A stretch of DNA of 64,000 nt from Paroedura picta (Eukaryota; Chordata; Lepidosauria; Squamata; Gekkonidae), in contig NC_135369.1 in NCBI RefSeq assembly GCF_049243985.1, positions 21,044,533 to 21,108,532 on the forward strand. The letters are read 5' to 3'. The notes under the pieces were generated by a model. That model had not been told where the DNA came from. It searched no databases and worked only from the letters and a program-made list of their open reading frames with translations. Below are positions 1 to 11,200 of this stretch, one piece after another (position 1 is the stretch's first letter; each line of letters opens with the position of its first letter). A program made the position numbers and the translations under genes.

Positions 1-289
1 TGTTTGTAAGGATGACAAGAGAATTGAATGCTTGTATTCAGCAGCACACAAGCGGAGAAATAGATGCGGCAAAGTTCCACTTTCCTCCCTTTATATTCTA
101 ATGCCCAGAAATTGGTCGCACAATATCTGACTTTGCATGTTGCTATCTTTTCTTCTTCTTTTTTTACATTTTCACTTATGCATAGAAATAGAAATTTCGC
201 ACTAGATCTAATACAAGGTACATTAAATGTTTTGGATACTGAAAGCACTATATAAGGTGAAATATTATTACTGTACCTGAAACTACAAA

Positions 290-400
290 ATTTGAGTCCT
301 ATGGCAGCTTTAAGAAAAACAAAGATTTATTCAAGGCCTGAGCTTTCGTGTGCAGGCACACTTCCTCAGACAGGGATCATAAGAGTACAGATATAAGGAG
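290..400. repeat. Dispersed repeat, unclassified
   Basis: Contains a TTTGAGTCC...TTTATTCA...CTTTCGTGTGCA...CTTCCTCAGACAGG pattern that recurs near 37870-37920 and 55310-55390, and in reverse near 11045-11100 and 19905-19980. I recognise it as a common reptile repeat but cannot name the family. Confidence 0.5.
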
Positions 401-1179
401 AAAGTAAATTAGTAGCAAATTGGTAAACGGCATCATAACATCCTAAATATGCAGTATAATTCCTTGCTAGAAAAGCAAATCAGCCCTTTAGGTTCCATTG
501 TCGTTCACGAAAACATAGGGGGACATAAAAATATTAAGGTTAGTGATTAATGGCAGACACTTTCCCAGTTGTGAAAATAATTAAAAGAGATTTGTTGCCA
601 GCCCCATCCATCTCCACCCAAGCATGGAAGCATCCCCATAAGTGACAAGATGTGCTGAGTTTATTCTCCCATCCTGAAACCAAAGAGTTAGATTCTAAAT
701 TATATTATAGACTTATTACTTACATCACATTACAGTCTCATTGCCCCAAATAAAATAAAGAGGGGATTGTAAGTAATGTAGATATAAGAGTTGGATAAGG
801 TTAGCATACGCAGTGAGATAAGAAACCAATCTCCTTGTTGAGTCCTGGGGATTCCATTGTTGTACTACTTCTAACCAATATGGCTACCTACTTGAATGTA
901 CCTGGAACTGTGAACAGAAGATGGTAAACTACAGGTTTTCCAAAAGACATATAAAACTGCCTTACCCCAAGGCTAGGCTAGGCTAGCCCAGTTCCCTCAA
1001 ACTGGTACTAACTGTCTGAGATCAAGTTTATTTGCTGTCCAAAAGATCCTACTGTCACCAGAAATGGAAGGGATCAAACCTTGGGACTTTCAGCTTGTTC
1101 ATCTAGAATAAAAGCACAACCAGTTGACTACACTCAAGTGCTCTCCCAATCATTTTGAAATGGTCTAAATTCACTCGGT

Positions 1180-1476
1180 ATCAGGATCTGCTCCCCCTAA
1201 AAAAAGGAATCATTGAAACTGCAAGAGCCTGTGACCCACAGGCTGGGGAACACAGACTTAGAACATGGTCAGAGGGAAGGTTTATCAAAGGAGTCCATCT
1301 TTGGAAATGTTTAAACAGAGTCTGGATAGCAATCTGATGGAGAGGCTGATTCTGTGAAGGTTCAAGGGGGTTGCAGGTTACAGTGGATGAGCGATAGGGA
1401 TGTGAGTGTCCTGCATAGTGCAGGGGGTTGGACTAGATGACTCATGAGGTCCCTTCCAACTCTATGATTCTATAAG
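1180..1476 (+). mobile_element. CR1-type LINE, 3' end
   Basis: Ends in TTGGACTAGATGACTCATGA, then CCCTTCCAACTCTATGATTCTAT, the classic CR1 3' terminus with its ATTCTAT repeat. It is 5' truncated. Confidence 0.8.
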
Positions 1477-2051
1477 TCCAGTGCAACAAAGCAAACATTT
1501 GGTGCTGGGCTTTGGCGTTCCCCAGAATCGGCAGCAGCCCCGGCTGGACGGCTTTGGGCCGCAGCCCGTCCCGCTGCTGCTCGACTTTCAGCAGCCAGGA
1601 AATTGGGGGTGGGGAGAGCTTACTGCGCTGTCCACAGGGAGACCTGTTGGCTGTCCACAGAGTGGTGGAGGCACAGACAACGAAGGCAGCTGCTGCTTTC
1701 GCCTTGCCAGCCATCGGCTCCAAGGGCCGGGGAGGGGGAGAGGGAACGGATGAAAGGATCTCTCTCTCACTCTAAAGGGGGAAATAACAGAGGGGCATAA
1801 AGCCCCCTGCAGAACCTGTATGAGAACCAATGAGCTATACACAGGGACATATTTGGAATAACAACGTACCCTTCTGGTTATTCCAAACTCCAAAGGAAAA
1901 AGAAAGGGGGGGGGGTCTTTGGGAAAAGGTGTAGAAAATGATCAGAGATTTGAAGCATCTTCTTTATAAGCTGGATGCGCTACAAATAAGGGGGTATGTT
2001 ACAAGTTTTTAAAAATACTTAGGATGTGGAGAAAGCACCAGTAATCCTAGG
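1477..2051. other. No gene or named repeat seen
   Basis: GC-rich in its first half (1500-1740), with overlapping open frames on both strands that show no protein similarity I recognise and no plausible splice context. The purine- and G-rich stretch near 1890-1915 is simple sequence. Confidence 0.4.
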
Positions 2052-2188
2052 CAGGGGTAGTCAAACTGCGCCCCCTCCAGATGTCCATGGACTACAGTTC
2101 CCTTGAGCCCCTGCCAGCAAATGCTGGCAGGGGCTCATGGGAATTGTAGTCCATGGACATCTGGAAGGCCGCAGTTTGACTATCCCTG
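2052..2188. mobile_element. Palindromic hAT-type MITE, copy 1
   Basis: CAGGGGTAGTCAAACTG at one end and its near complement at the other. The two arms are almost fully self-complementary around GCCAGC...GCTGGC. The target duplication is not clear. Confidence 0.8.
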
Positions 2189-2828
2189 TGTAATTAGAGG
2201 AACTCAAAGGGAAGTAGGATTCAGGACGTCCTTTGCAGAACAGATTACAGGACTCAAGACCCTGAGGCGAGAGCTGCTGGTTTCAATGACTTTCAAGAGA
2301 AATTAAACAAGTCCATGGAGAAGAGCTATCGGACAAGCATGATGGGAGGGAACGGAACCTCCAGGTTCAGGGGTAGTATACCCTTCCATATCAGATATCA
2401 TTCCAACTATTAAACCTGGCCTTTGCTCCAGTAACATATTAAATGGGGTGGGTGACAAAGCAAAAGGAGTAAAGGGAGTGAGGACAGCCATCCCCACGGA
2501 TGCATCCTCCGAGAGCTGTTTGCTCTCCCACCAACAGCCATGGCTGCAAAATGCTCTTCTGGCAGCCGAGCACAATGTTGATATCTGAGCTCTGTGGAGG
2601 AGAAAAGCGCTGGGGGGGGATGGATGGTGCATTCAGGTCCTTTATCCCTCCAGTGGACCTGCTGCCACCTGTGTCTAACTGATCTGGAATCCACACGGAT
2701 AACAGACCTGTGCAATTTTTGCTTATGCTGTCAGTGCAACTTGGCACAAAACTGTTATCATTTACACCTCCCCAGAGAGACCTATAGATCCGGATGGATT
2801 CCTGGATGCTCTGCAGGAACAGAAACTT

Positions 2829-3050
2829 AGAATCACAGAACCATAGAGTTGGAAGGGGCCACACAGGCCATCTAGTCCAACCCCCTGCTCAATGCAGGAT
2901 CAGCCCTAAGCATCCTAAAGCATCCAAGAAAAGTGTGTATCCAACCTTTGCTTGAAGACTGCCAGTGAGGGGGAGCTCACCACCTCCATAGGCAGCCTAT
3001 TCCACTGCTGAGCTATTCTGACTGTGAAAATGTTTTTCCTGATCAACTTC
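2829..3050 (-). mobile_element. CR1-type LINE, 3' end
   Basis: Starts with AGAATCACAGAACCATAGAG, then TTGGAAGGGGCC and CATCTAGTCCAACCCCCTG, the reverse complement of the CR1 3' end. Confidence 0.85.
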
Positions 3051-3281
3051 CTAGTGACTCATTGGGTGATTTTACTGACAACTGAAGAGCTGGCTGCGGG
3101 CCACCATTTATAAGATCCCTCCCCTCCCTACATCCTCTTTGCCCTCGCCTCAACCCAGCCCCTGGTATACTAGAGAGCTGCAGGAGACAAAGGAGGAGGT
3201 AAGATGACTACAGTGAGTTTGGAGGAAGAACATCTCACAGGATGCTTACGAGAGCCAAGGAAACGGCGGTGTAGACAGCAA

Positions 3282-3522
3282 AGAAGAGTTGGTTCTTATA
3301 TGCCACTTTTCTCTACCCGAAGGAGTCTCAAAGCGGCTTGCAGTTGCCTTCCCTTTCCTCTCCCCACAACAGACACCCTGTGAGGGAGGTGGGGCTGACA
3401 GGACTGCTCTGTGAGGATAGTACGATCAGGGCAGTCACCCAATTGGCTGCATGCAGAGGAGCGGGGAATCAAACCCAGCTTCGCAGATTAGAAGCTGCCG
3501 CTGTTAACCACCACACGAAGCT
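3282..3522 (-). mobile_element. tRNA-derived SINE with (CTT)n-type tail (family S2)
   Basis: Reverse complement of the repeated unit that begins GAGCCAGCTTGGTGTAGTGG and ends GCATATAAGAACCAACTCTT. Box B-like GATTCGAACCC-type sequence is present. The same family recurs about 12 times in the window. Confidence 0.8.
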
Positions 3523-3559
3523 GGTGCATTTTGCTGTCTCCATCACATCTGCAACCTTG

Positions 3560-4770
3560 TACCCGGTGCAACTATTTAGAGTAATTCAGCTGCTCACCGC
3601 CCTCAAAGGCCAGGAAACTGGATATAAGTCCTTGCAAGCCACTTTGCTGACAAAAAATCTTGTCACTCTGCCACGATCTACCCCCAACAGTTGATACAGA
3701 AAGTGAACTGGAGGCTCCTCGGCCATATTTGGAGGTGACCTTTGATAGCTTCAGGTGCCTGTCCCAGGGCAAAGTGGATATGCTGCTAGTTAAGTTGAGG
3801 ACTCCTGCCCTCATGGCTCTTAAAAACAGCCGGTGAGCAGGTGGGAGGACCTCCCCTGGAGATTATCCACCTCTCTCTTCAGGGATGTTCCCAGAGGGGC
3901 TGAAGGGGGCTGTGGTCTCCTGAAGAAACCATCTTTGGATCCCCGGGACCCCTCCAACTACTTCTCCATTTTGCATCTCGTGTTGCTGGGGAAGGTGGCT
4001 GGGCGGGCCTCTGCAGACCAACTCCTTGTATGCCTTGAAGCAGCTGGACCTGTTTCAGTCCAGCTTCAGGCCTGGCCACGGAGTGGAGATGACCTTGGTC
4101 AGCCTGATGGATGACCTTCGGAGGCGGCTGGATGAGGTGGATCAGCCTCACTCGTGATGTTAGCTCTCACAGCCCTCTTTGATGTTGTAGGCCATGAACT
4201 TTGGCTCATGGCCTCGTCAATGCTGGGACACGGGACTGCACGAAAAAAGTGGACGATTCCAAAATTGTAGCAAAGGAGAGCCAGAATCTATCCAGTGGCT
4301 TAATTAAGTGTAAGAAGATAAGAAGTCTCTTACGTCATTTATTTAGACTTTGACTCTGCCAAAACAGTCTCTAGATTCATTTGTTTTCCGTTTTCAGTCT
4401 GGCTTTCGTCAGTGGCAATGAGTCCGTTCTTGTTAATGTTTGAATATAATGAGGCAAATGCTCTTGTATAATGGAGAGTCAAGGCTGTGAGCTCTTGGTC
4501 TCCTTTTTATCTTCTTATACTTAATTAAGCCACTGGATAGATTCTGTCTCTCCTTTGGGACACAGGGGACAGCACTACAGTAGCTGGTCTCCTTTCTCCA
4601 GGGCTGAGGACAGAGGGATGCAGTTGGGGAGGTCCAATCCTGTGGCTGGAGGCTACAATGTGGAACTCCGCAGGGGGCGGTCCTCTCCCCGCTGCTATTT
4701 AACATCTTCACGTGCCCTTTTGCAAAGCTGGCCCCAGGGTTTGGGCATCATAAATATGGCCACACATGTT
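3560..4770 (+). mobile_element. L2-type LINE, decayed reverse transcriptase region
   Basis: Translations resemble L2/CR1-clade reverse transcriptase. KKPSLDPRDPSNY near 3925-3965 corresponds to LKKPSLDPNNYRPIS-type sequence, followed by LGKVAGRASADQLL, then after an interruption PQGAVLSPLLFNIFT near 4670-4710 (the PQGSVLSPLLF motif). Stops and shifts are frequent, so it is a dead copy. It is split by a foldback insertion at 4271-4557. Confidence 0.8.
4271..4557. mobile_element. Foldback/MITE-like insertion inside L2
   Basis: Two inverted arms of about 50 bases (4271-4322 and 4506-4557) match almost perfectly: CAAAGGAGAGCCAGAATCTA against the complement of the right arm. About 180 bases of unrelated sequence lie between. 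It interrupts the L2 reading region. No target duplication was clear. Confidence 0.7.
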
Positions 4771-4788
4771 GATGATGATGTCATCCGT

Positions 4789-5130
4789 TCAGTCTTGTCC
4801 AACCTTCGGTGATTCTATAGGAAAGTCTTCGCCATGCACCCGTCTGATTACTTCTTCCAGTTGGTTCATGGTCATCCCTGTATCGGCTTTGATCGTGTCG
4901 AGCCAGCGGATCCTTTGGCGACCGCGTTTCCTTTTGCCGCTGATCATGCCGAGCATTAATGATTTTCTAGCGAGTTTGATTGCATGATGTGTCCCAAGTA
5001 AGGAAGCTTTAGCTGCAATAGCTTCCCTTCTAATGACATAGTTGGTTTGCTCCTCTCTAAAACTATCTTGTTGGTAATTTTGGCTGCCCATGGTATTCGT
5101 CTCCAACACCATGACCACACATAAATGCAC
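4789..5130 (-). mobile_element. RTE/Bov-B-type LINE, C-terminal coding remnant
   Basis: The minus strand encodes SLLGTHHAIKLARKSLMLGM and then ISGKRKRGRQRIRWLDTIKA, like the C-terminal GRRRRGRQRMRWLDGI segment of Bov-B-type LINE proteins. The frame is open for 113 codons, but the rest of the element is absent, so it is a fragment. Confidence 0.65.
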
Positions 5131-5241
5131 TCAAAAGTTTAAGCAGAGTGTTGGAAAAATGCTGTCCATAAGCACAAAACCCTGGATTCCTCAGGTCATC
5201 CAAGGAACAAAGGAAGAAAACAACAATGGGGGGTCAAAGGA

Positions 5242-5840
5242 TTTAATTAGTAAGTAGGGTGATTTTTTTTTATAATTAAACCAAGCTATTTATATCATAT
5301 GTACAAAAGAATTCCAATATTATCTTTTTAAAAAAATGATATTTTACACCTAACTTGCCCTTTCCTACTCCCATCCCACCCTCCCCTCCCCGGTCCAGGT
5401 CCTTCTTTGCTTGCATCTTGATCATTCAGGATAGGAGGAATTCTTCAAATAATCTGCATCTTTAAAGGGCTGGGGAGAGAGGCAGAGGAAGGGCCAGCGT
5501 GACTGCAGGAGCCCCCTCCCCATCCATGCTGACCCCTGGAGGGGAAGATTCAGTATCGGCCTTGCAGCCTCACTGAGATGCCACCTTAGACATCAATCAC
5601 AAGGCATCCAACTCTTCCTTTTTGTGCAGCTGTATGGTGGGGATGGGGGAGTTCAGGGGCTGCTGCTATCTTCATCCAGTCAAGGTTCAGGGAAGGGGCC
5701 CCTTTTCGTTCCTCTGTGCACATCGGCCAGGGAAGAGGCTCCAGTGTTGCTCTACCAGCTGTTTCAAGTCACCTGCCTGCCCGGCATCTCTCGCCCGGTT
5801 TTGCGGGCCTCCTGGTGGGAACTCCAGCGCGGAGGGGCTT
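5242..5840 (-). other. NCSTN: Probable NCSTN 3' untranslated region
   Basis: The sequence after the stop codon looks non-coding and has no recognisable repeat until below 5250. On the minus strand a candidate poly(A) signal ATTAAA lies at 5247-5242, giving a 3' UTR of about 600 bases. No canonical AATAAA was seen closer to the stop. The end is an estimate. Confidence 0.45.
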
Positions 5841-5963
5841 TCAATATGCCACAGCGCCAGAGTCCCGAGGGGTTGCGAAGAGCACGTCCGCTTTGGAGTT
5901 GATGAAGTAGGTGGCGACAAAGGAGACGATCAGGATTATGATGCCCACGATGAGCGTGACGAT
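5841..5963 (-). CDS. NCSTN: NCSTN exon 17 (membrane span and stop)
   Basis: Residues 669-708 and a TGA stop at 5843-5841. It encodes the single membrane helix and the tail [19 protein letters not shown]; human has NAKADVLFIAPREPGAVSY. The acceptor is CTTAG. Confidence 0.97.
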   Translation of the reverse strand: MVTLIVGIIILIVSFVATYFINSKADVLFATPRDSGAVAY

Positions 5964-8201
5964 CTAAGCCAAGGAGAAGAGCCAAAATTATGGGAGTAAA
6001 GGAAGGAACCGGGGGAGGTAGGGTGTGTGTGTGTGTGTGTGTCAATAAAAGGATGCAGCGCTGAAGCCTCAAGATGGTCCACCTGAAGCAGCAGAACAAT
6101 GTTTGAGACCAGTTTTGCGGGCTTGTGCAGGGAAGTTTATATCTTGACTAGAACTTCATTGTCTTAAAGGTGCCGCTGGATGCAAACCTGGTTCTGAAGC
6201 CTGAAGTGATCCTGTGATGCAAACAGCAAGCATGCCACAAAATCCACCCCAGGGGTAGTCAAACTGCGGCCCTCCAGATGTCCATGGACCACAATTCCCA
6301 GGAGCCCCTGCCAGCGAATGCTGGCAGGGGCTCATGGGAATTATAGTCCATGGACATGTGGAGGGCCGCAGTTTGACTACCCCTGATCCACACCTTCCCC
6401 CACCCTTTGCAGAGAGACATCTTTGAAAGTGGAGGCTGCTCTTGTCAAACACAATCCTCCATGGAAGACATACACGGGGGGGGGGGACAGGTGAGGGGGG
6501 ATGACAACCTGAAGCCTGAGCAACTGCTGAACAGGACCCAAACAACACATTACACAGGGAACGTATGAACCGGTGAGCTCAATGTGCACTTTATGTTTAC
6601 AGAGGGTACACACTGTTACTCGCTCATTACTTGGGGCCAAGTCATACAGAAAAATTAGCACGTGTATGCATGGGTTCAAGTGGGTAGCCGTGCCAGTCTG
6701 AGGCAGCTGAACAAATTTAGAGGAAAAAAGGTGCCACTGGACTCTCAATTTCGTGTGCATGCATGTTCATCCACCCTGTGTGGATTTTTCAAATGTTCAG
6801 AAATCCAGCATTTCCCCACCACTGAAGTGATCTTTGCCTCGATTAACCAGTGGCAGCTCAGGATGGACTGGGGGGGGGGGGGGGGGCAGCCTGACCTTGT
6901 TACCATAACAACCGGGCCAAGAATGGAAGGGGTTGGGGACTGCTGATGCCCGGCTGACAGGGAGACACCCATCAGTTACCGAAGGAGCTCAGAAGCACAA
7001 GCATAGTGTGAGGTCTTGTTTTTAGGCCATAGAGGCATTTTGTCCAAGGAGGGGTGTCCCCACAGGTCAAGCAGCAGCATAGGAAGGAAGGAGCAAAAGG
7101 AGAGCTGGGTGAACCCTATAACCCCCCCTTCCCAAAGGCTATTTTGGGGTCAGCATCCACAGGAGGTGTGGCCCAACACAGCACCCTATACAGCAGTGTT
7201 CCCTAGCTTGTGGGCTGGGACCCACAGGTGAATTGGGAAGGCTCTGAAAGGGGGCTGCAGACCAGCCCTCCCTAGCAGATGCCCCTGCTCTGTCCACTGC
7301 TCTCTTCCACATTCTGGAGATGAAGAGCTTCCATTTTTTTTCTTGGCTGTGTGTATAATAATAATAGTTTTTATTCTGCTTTCTGACCTTCCTGGTAACC
7401 CAGGATAGGTTACAATACATGAAAACAATCCATTCTCTAAACCAGCATAAATATTATTATGTATTATAAACTATTCCCAGCCTTAGTCCTGACTTGGCCA
7501 GGGAATAAAGGTAAAGGTAAAGGTATCCCCTGTGCAAGCACCGAGTTATGTCTGACCCTTGGGGTGACGCCCTCTAGCGTTTTCATGGCAGACTTAATAC
7601 GGGGTGGTTTGCCAGTGCCTTCCCCAGTCATTACCGTTTACCCTCCAGCAAGCTGGGTACTCATTTTACCGACCTCAGAAGGATGGAAGGCTGAGTCAAC
7701 CTTGAGCCGGCTGCTGGGATCGAACTCCCAGCCTCATGGGCAGAGCTTTCAGACGGCTGCCTTACCACTCTGCGCCACAAGAGGCTCTACTGGGGGGGGG
7801 AGTCAGGGATAAGAGGGTGGTCAAAGGCCTCCATAAGAAAGCCCCTTCCCTAATAACTGCTCCTTGTGAGGGTAAGATGCACCCTCCATGCAGTGTATGT
7901 TGGTTTCTAAAAGACATCTGTTTAGGTGCTGCAGAACACAGGATGCTGAACTAAGGTGGGTTTTCCAAGGTCACATTTCAACAAGAGCACCTCAAAAGCT
8001 GGCCTTGGGTGGGTCACCAGTCCAAAACTGAGAGTTACCACTTCAAAACTGGTGGGAAAGGCTGCTTTATGTCCTCCTGCAGTGAAGCACAGTGCCAGGG
8101 CCCCTGATGAAATCCATCGTTTTTCAGAACTGGGCTCAAAAATGTAAAACCTGTAAGCTGGGATTCTGTTTCCTGAAATTCTGCATGCTTCATCTGTACA
8201 C

Positions 8202-8236
<35 letters not shown>

Positions 8237-11200
8237 CCGCACCTCCTGGCTGCCGAGCGGTTCGCTGTGTCATGCTTCCGGAAGTGCGGACGCTTACCTC
8301 GAGCTGCTTGCTGGCTACCAGAAAGATCCGGGCGTGGAGCTCTTTCCAGCGGCTCTCCGTCCAGGTAGAATATTCGGTGGAGCCCCAGTCTCGGAGCTCG
8401 AAGGCCGGGGAGCTGGCTGAAGTGAGGTGGACGGTTGACCTGACGCAGAACGGAAGGCGGCTGGATGTGGTGGAGTTGGGGTCCTGGGGGCCTTGCACCC
8501 ACGCGTACTCATACAGCTGCAGGGAAAGCGGAGGAAGTGAGCTGGTGTGCCCAGCAGAACACATGCAATGGGACAGGGAACAAAATGTCCCTGGGGAAAC
8601 CAAGTTTAGCAGCTCCCGAACTTGTGAAAAGCTCACATGAAATTTAAAAACACACAAGCACACAACACTAAGGTGACCAGATTGTCCCACTTTTGGAGGG
8701 ACATCTGGGGGTACCTGACAAATTGGACTTGTGTTGAAATTTAAAAAAAATATATATTACAATACTATTTTTGCGTTATATGCATTCTATGAAACTTTTT
8801 GTTGCTCCACATAGACCAAATTTTTAACCAAGAACCCCCCCCCTCCCCGGGACACAATGGTGTCCCGCTTTACCAATGTTAAAATCTGGTCACCTTACAC
8901 AAAACGCCACTTTGTATATGGCTTCTTGTCCCTTATTGGCAGTCTGGAGAACTTCATGCAGATAACCAAGAAAGGAAGGCAAAGCAGATCTCCCCCAAAC
9001 AGAATCAAACGTAGCATCATTCACTTGGCAAACAAAGAGATTGAAGGCCACCAACGGATTCATTTCTGCATTTACAACATGGCCAGCAAGGTTAGCTTTT
9101 ATTTAAAAAAAAACTTTTGCAATGGATGCAGGGAAAGCCCCTTGGCTTCCTATCCGAGTCATCTCTTTGCCTCCCTGGAGTACCTGGCTTTTCCCATCTT
9201 GTGGTGTGGGATGCCAGATATTTGTCCCCTTGCACAGAGAATTAGATTCGAAAGGCCTTGTTTTGTGGGTTTTTTTAACCCAGTTGCATATGACCTTGTG
9301 GTGACCTCTCAGAGCTTTCAAGGCCAGAGACAAACAGAGGTGGTTTGTGACTATCCACCTCTAAATAGCAGCCTTAGACTTCCTGGGTGGTCTCCCATCC
9401 AAATACTAACCAGGGCTGACCTTGCTTGGCTTCCAAGATCTCATCAGATGGGGCTAGCCTAGGTCAGGGCTATGGTGATTTACACCTCTCCAACATTCCT
9501 GCATCATCTGGATGCCAGCGTACACTTGCAAGGACTGAGGGGTGGTGAGACTAGGCAGGATTTGCAGGAGGGGGTTAACAGTTTCAGCCTTCCCCTCTTT
9601 ATAGGCCTTCTGCAATGGATTTCATATATCTGGACATGAAATTAGGGTCACTGGGGGTGGGAAGGTAGTTGTGAATTGCTGCATGTTGCAGGGGATTGGA
9701 CTAGATGACCCTGGAGGGCCCTTCCAACTCTGAGTCTAAGACTCAGGGTGTCATGTGTCCTTTGGAGGCCATAGGAGCCAGGGAGCAAAGCGAGCAGTGG
9801 GGAAGGAAAAGCCTGAACAGGCGGCAAATCTAAAGGAACAGGAGAAGCAAACTCACGTCTCCGTCGGAGTTCGAGCACTGCTCCTTGGTCAGGTTGGTCA
9901 CGGTGCCTGTCAGATTGGCCAAGACGTAATGGACGAAGTAGGTTGCGTTCACGGGTTTTGAAACAGCGATGTAGTACGGAGTGGGTTCGTTTTCTGGAAG
10001 AAGCGGCAGCAAGAGTGAACTTTTAAGATGGGCTGGGCTGCTCAAGCCGAGGCAAGACCATCAAGGGGCAACCTCAGGAAGACGCACACACCCCGGCCAT
10101 CTTCAGAGCAGTCTTACCCAGAATTCCTTTCAAGTCCGGCCTAATAATCGACTGGAACCAGCTGTTGTTTGTCCTAACCAGGAAGCCGTACAACATACGC
10201 GTGACCTGACAATGACATGAAAGTGTTCAGTCAGGACCACCGAGCCAGCATGGTGCGGCCTGTCAAAAACATTGGGATTCAAACCTCTGCTCGGTCACAA
10301 AACCCACCAAGAGATCAGGGAGAGTCAGTGTGGTGCAGTGGCTCAGAGCAGCAGACTCTAATCTGGAGAATGGGATTGAATTCCCTACTCTTCCTGCACA
10401 TGAAGCCTGCTGGGTGATGTTGGCCCAGTCCCAGTTCTTTCCAAACTCTCTCCACTCTACCTGCCTCACAAGGTGTTGTGGGGAGAGGAAGGGAAAGTGA
10501 CTGTAAGCTGCTTTGAGACTCTTTAATGGAGAGGAAAGAAGGGCACAAAACCCCCAGCTCTTCTACTCTTCTTCAGTGTTGGCTTCAAAGTCCATGGTTC
10601 CATGTCAGAACAGAATGATAGTCTGAAGACCAAATTTAGCACCTGGAGAAATTGCACCTACAAGCCCACCTCCCTCCCCACCTCCCCAAAAGTTATGAGA
10701 TCTCAAGAAAGTTGTGAAGACCAGCTTGGAAGTTCAACCAGGTGGGGAGAGAAAGAATTCAGTGAGTGACCGTTTGTAATCCTTAGAAAGATTCTCTAGG
10801 ACACGTGGGAGTTCCAATTCAGGCCCCTCTGACTATCATAGGTTCTGCCAAGCTATTGTGGGCTAAAATCTTTGATTGGCATAAGTGACAAGTATCCTGC
10901 TTGTAGAGGACAGATAAGCCATCTTTTGACACCAATGATTCTCAAAAATGCAGTGCAGTTAATTACATTACAACCACAACATACAGTCCAAAAGGAAGGG
11001 CCAACAAAACAATGGGCAGGGGGGAAAAAGTCTAGAAAGTAGGAAAAAGCAAGAGTCCAGTAGCACCCTGAAAACCTTAAAAACTAATGCAATTTGCAGC
11101 ACAGTATGAGCCCATCACTGGCTGTTTTTGGAGGGGAGGGGATATGACCATCTACGGTCATATCACCTGATAAATGTTTAACCCATTAAAATATATACAT

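Noticed and set aside
1588-1893. Open frames on both strands in a GC-rich patch
   Set aside because: No similarity, no splice context and mutual overlap indicate chance frames.
2052-2188. CRISPR-like or riboswitch-like palindrome
   Set aside because: It is one of about 11 dispersed copies with transposon termini; there are no regular spacers.
3833-4151. Possible protein gene with reverse-transcriptase-like words
   Set aside because: It is a decayed L2 LINE with stops and an insertion, not a host gene.
8190-8690. A 166-codon minus-strand frame containing exon 16
   Set aside because: The extra length is intron read-through, including translation of the (CA)n tract; only 8298-8516 is exon.
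9370-9480. A possible 5S rRNA gene
   Set aside because: Only part of 5S is present, with substitutions, and it continues into a SINE body.
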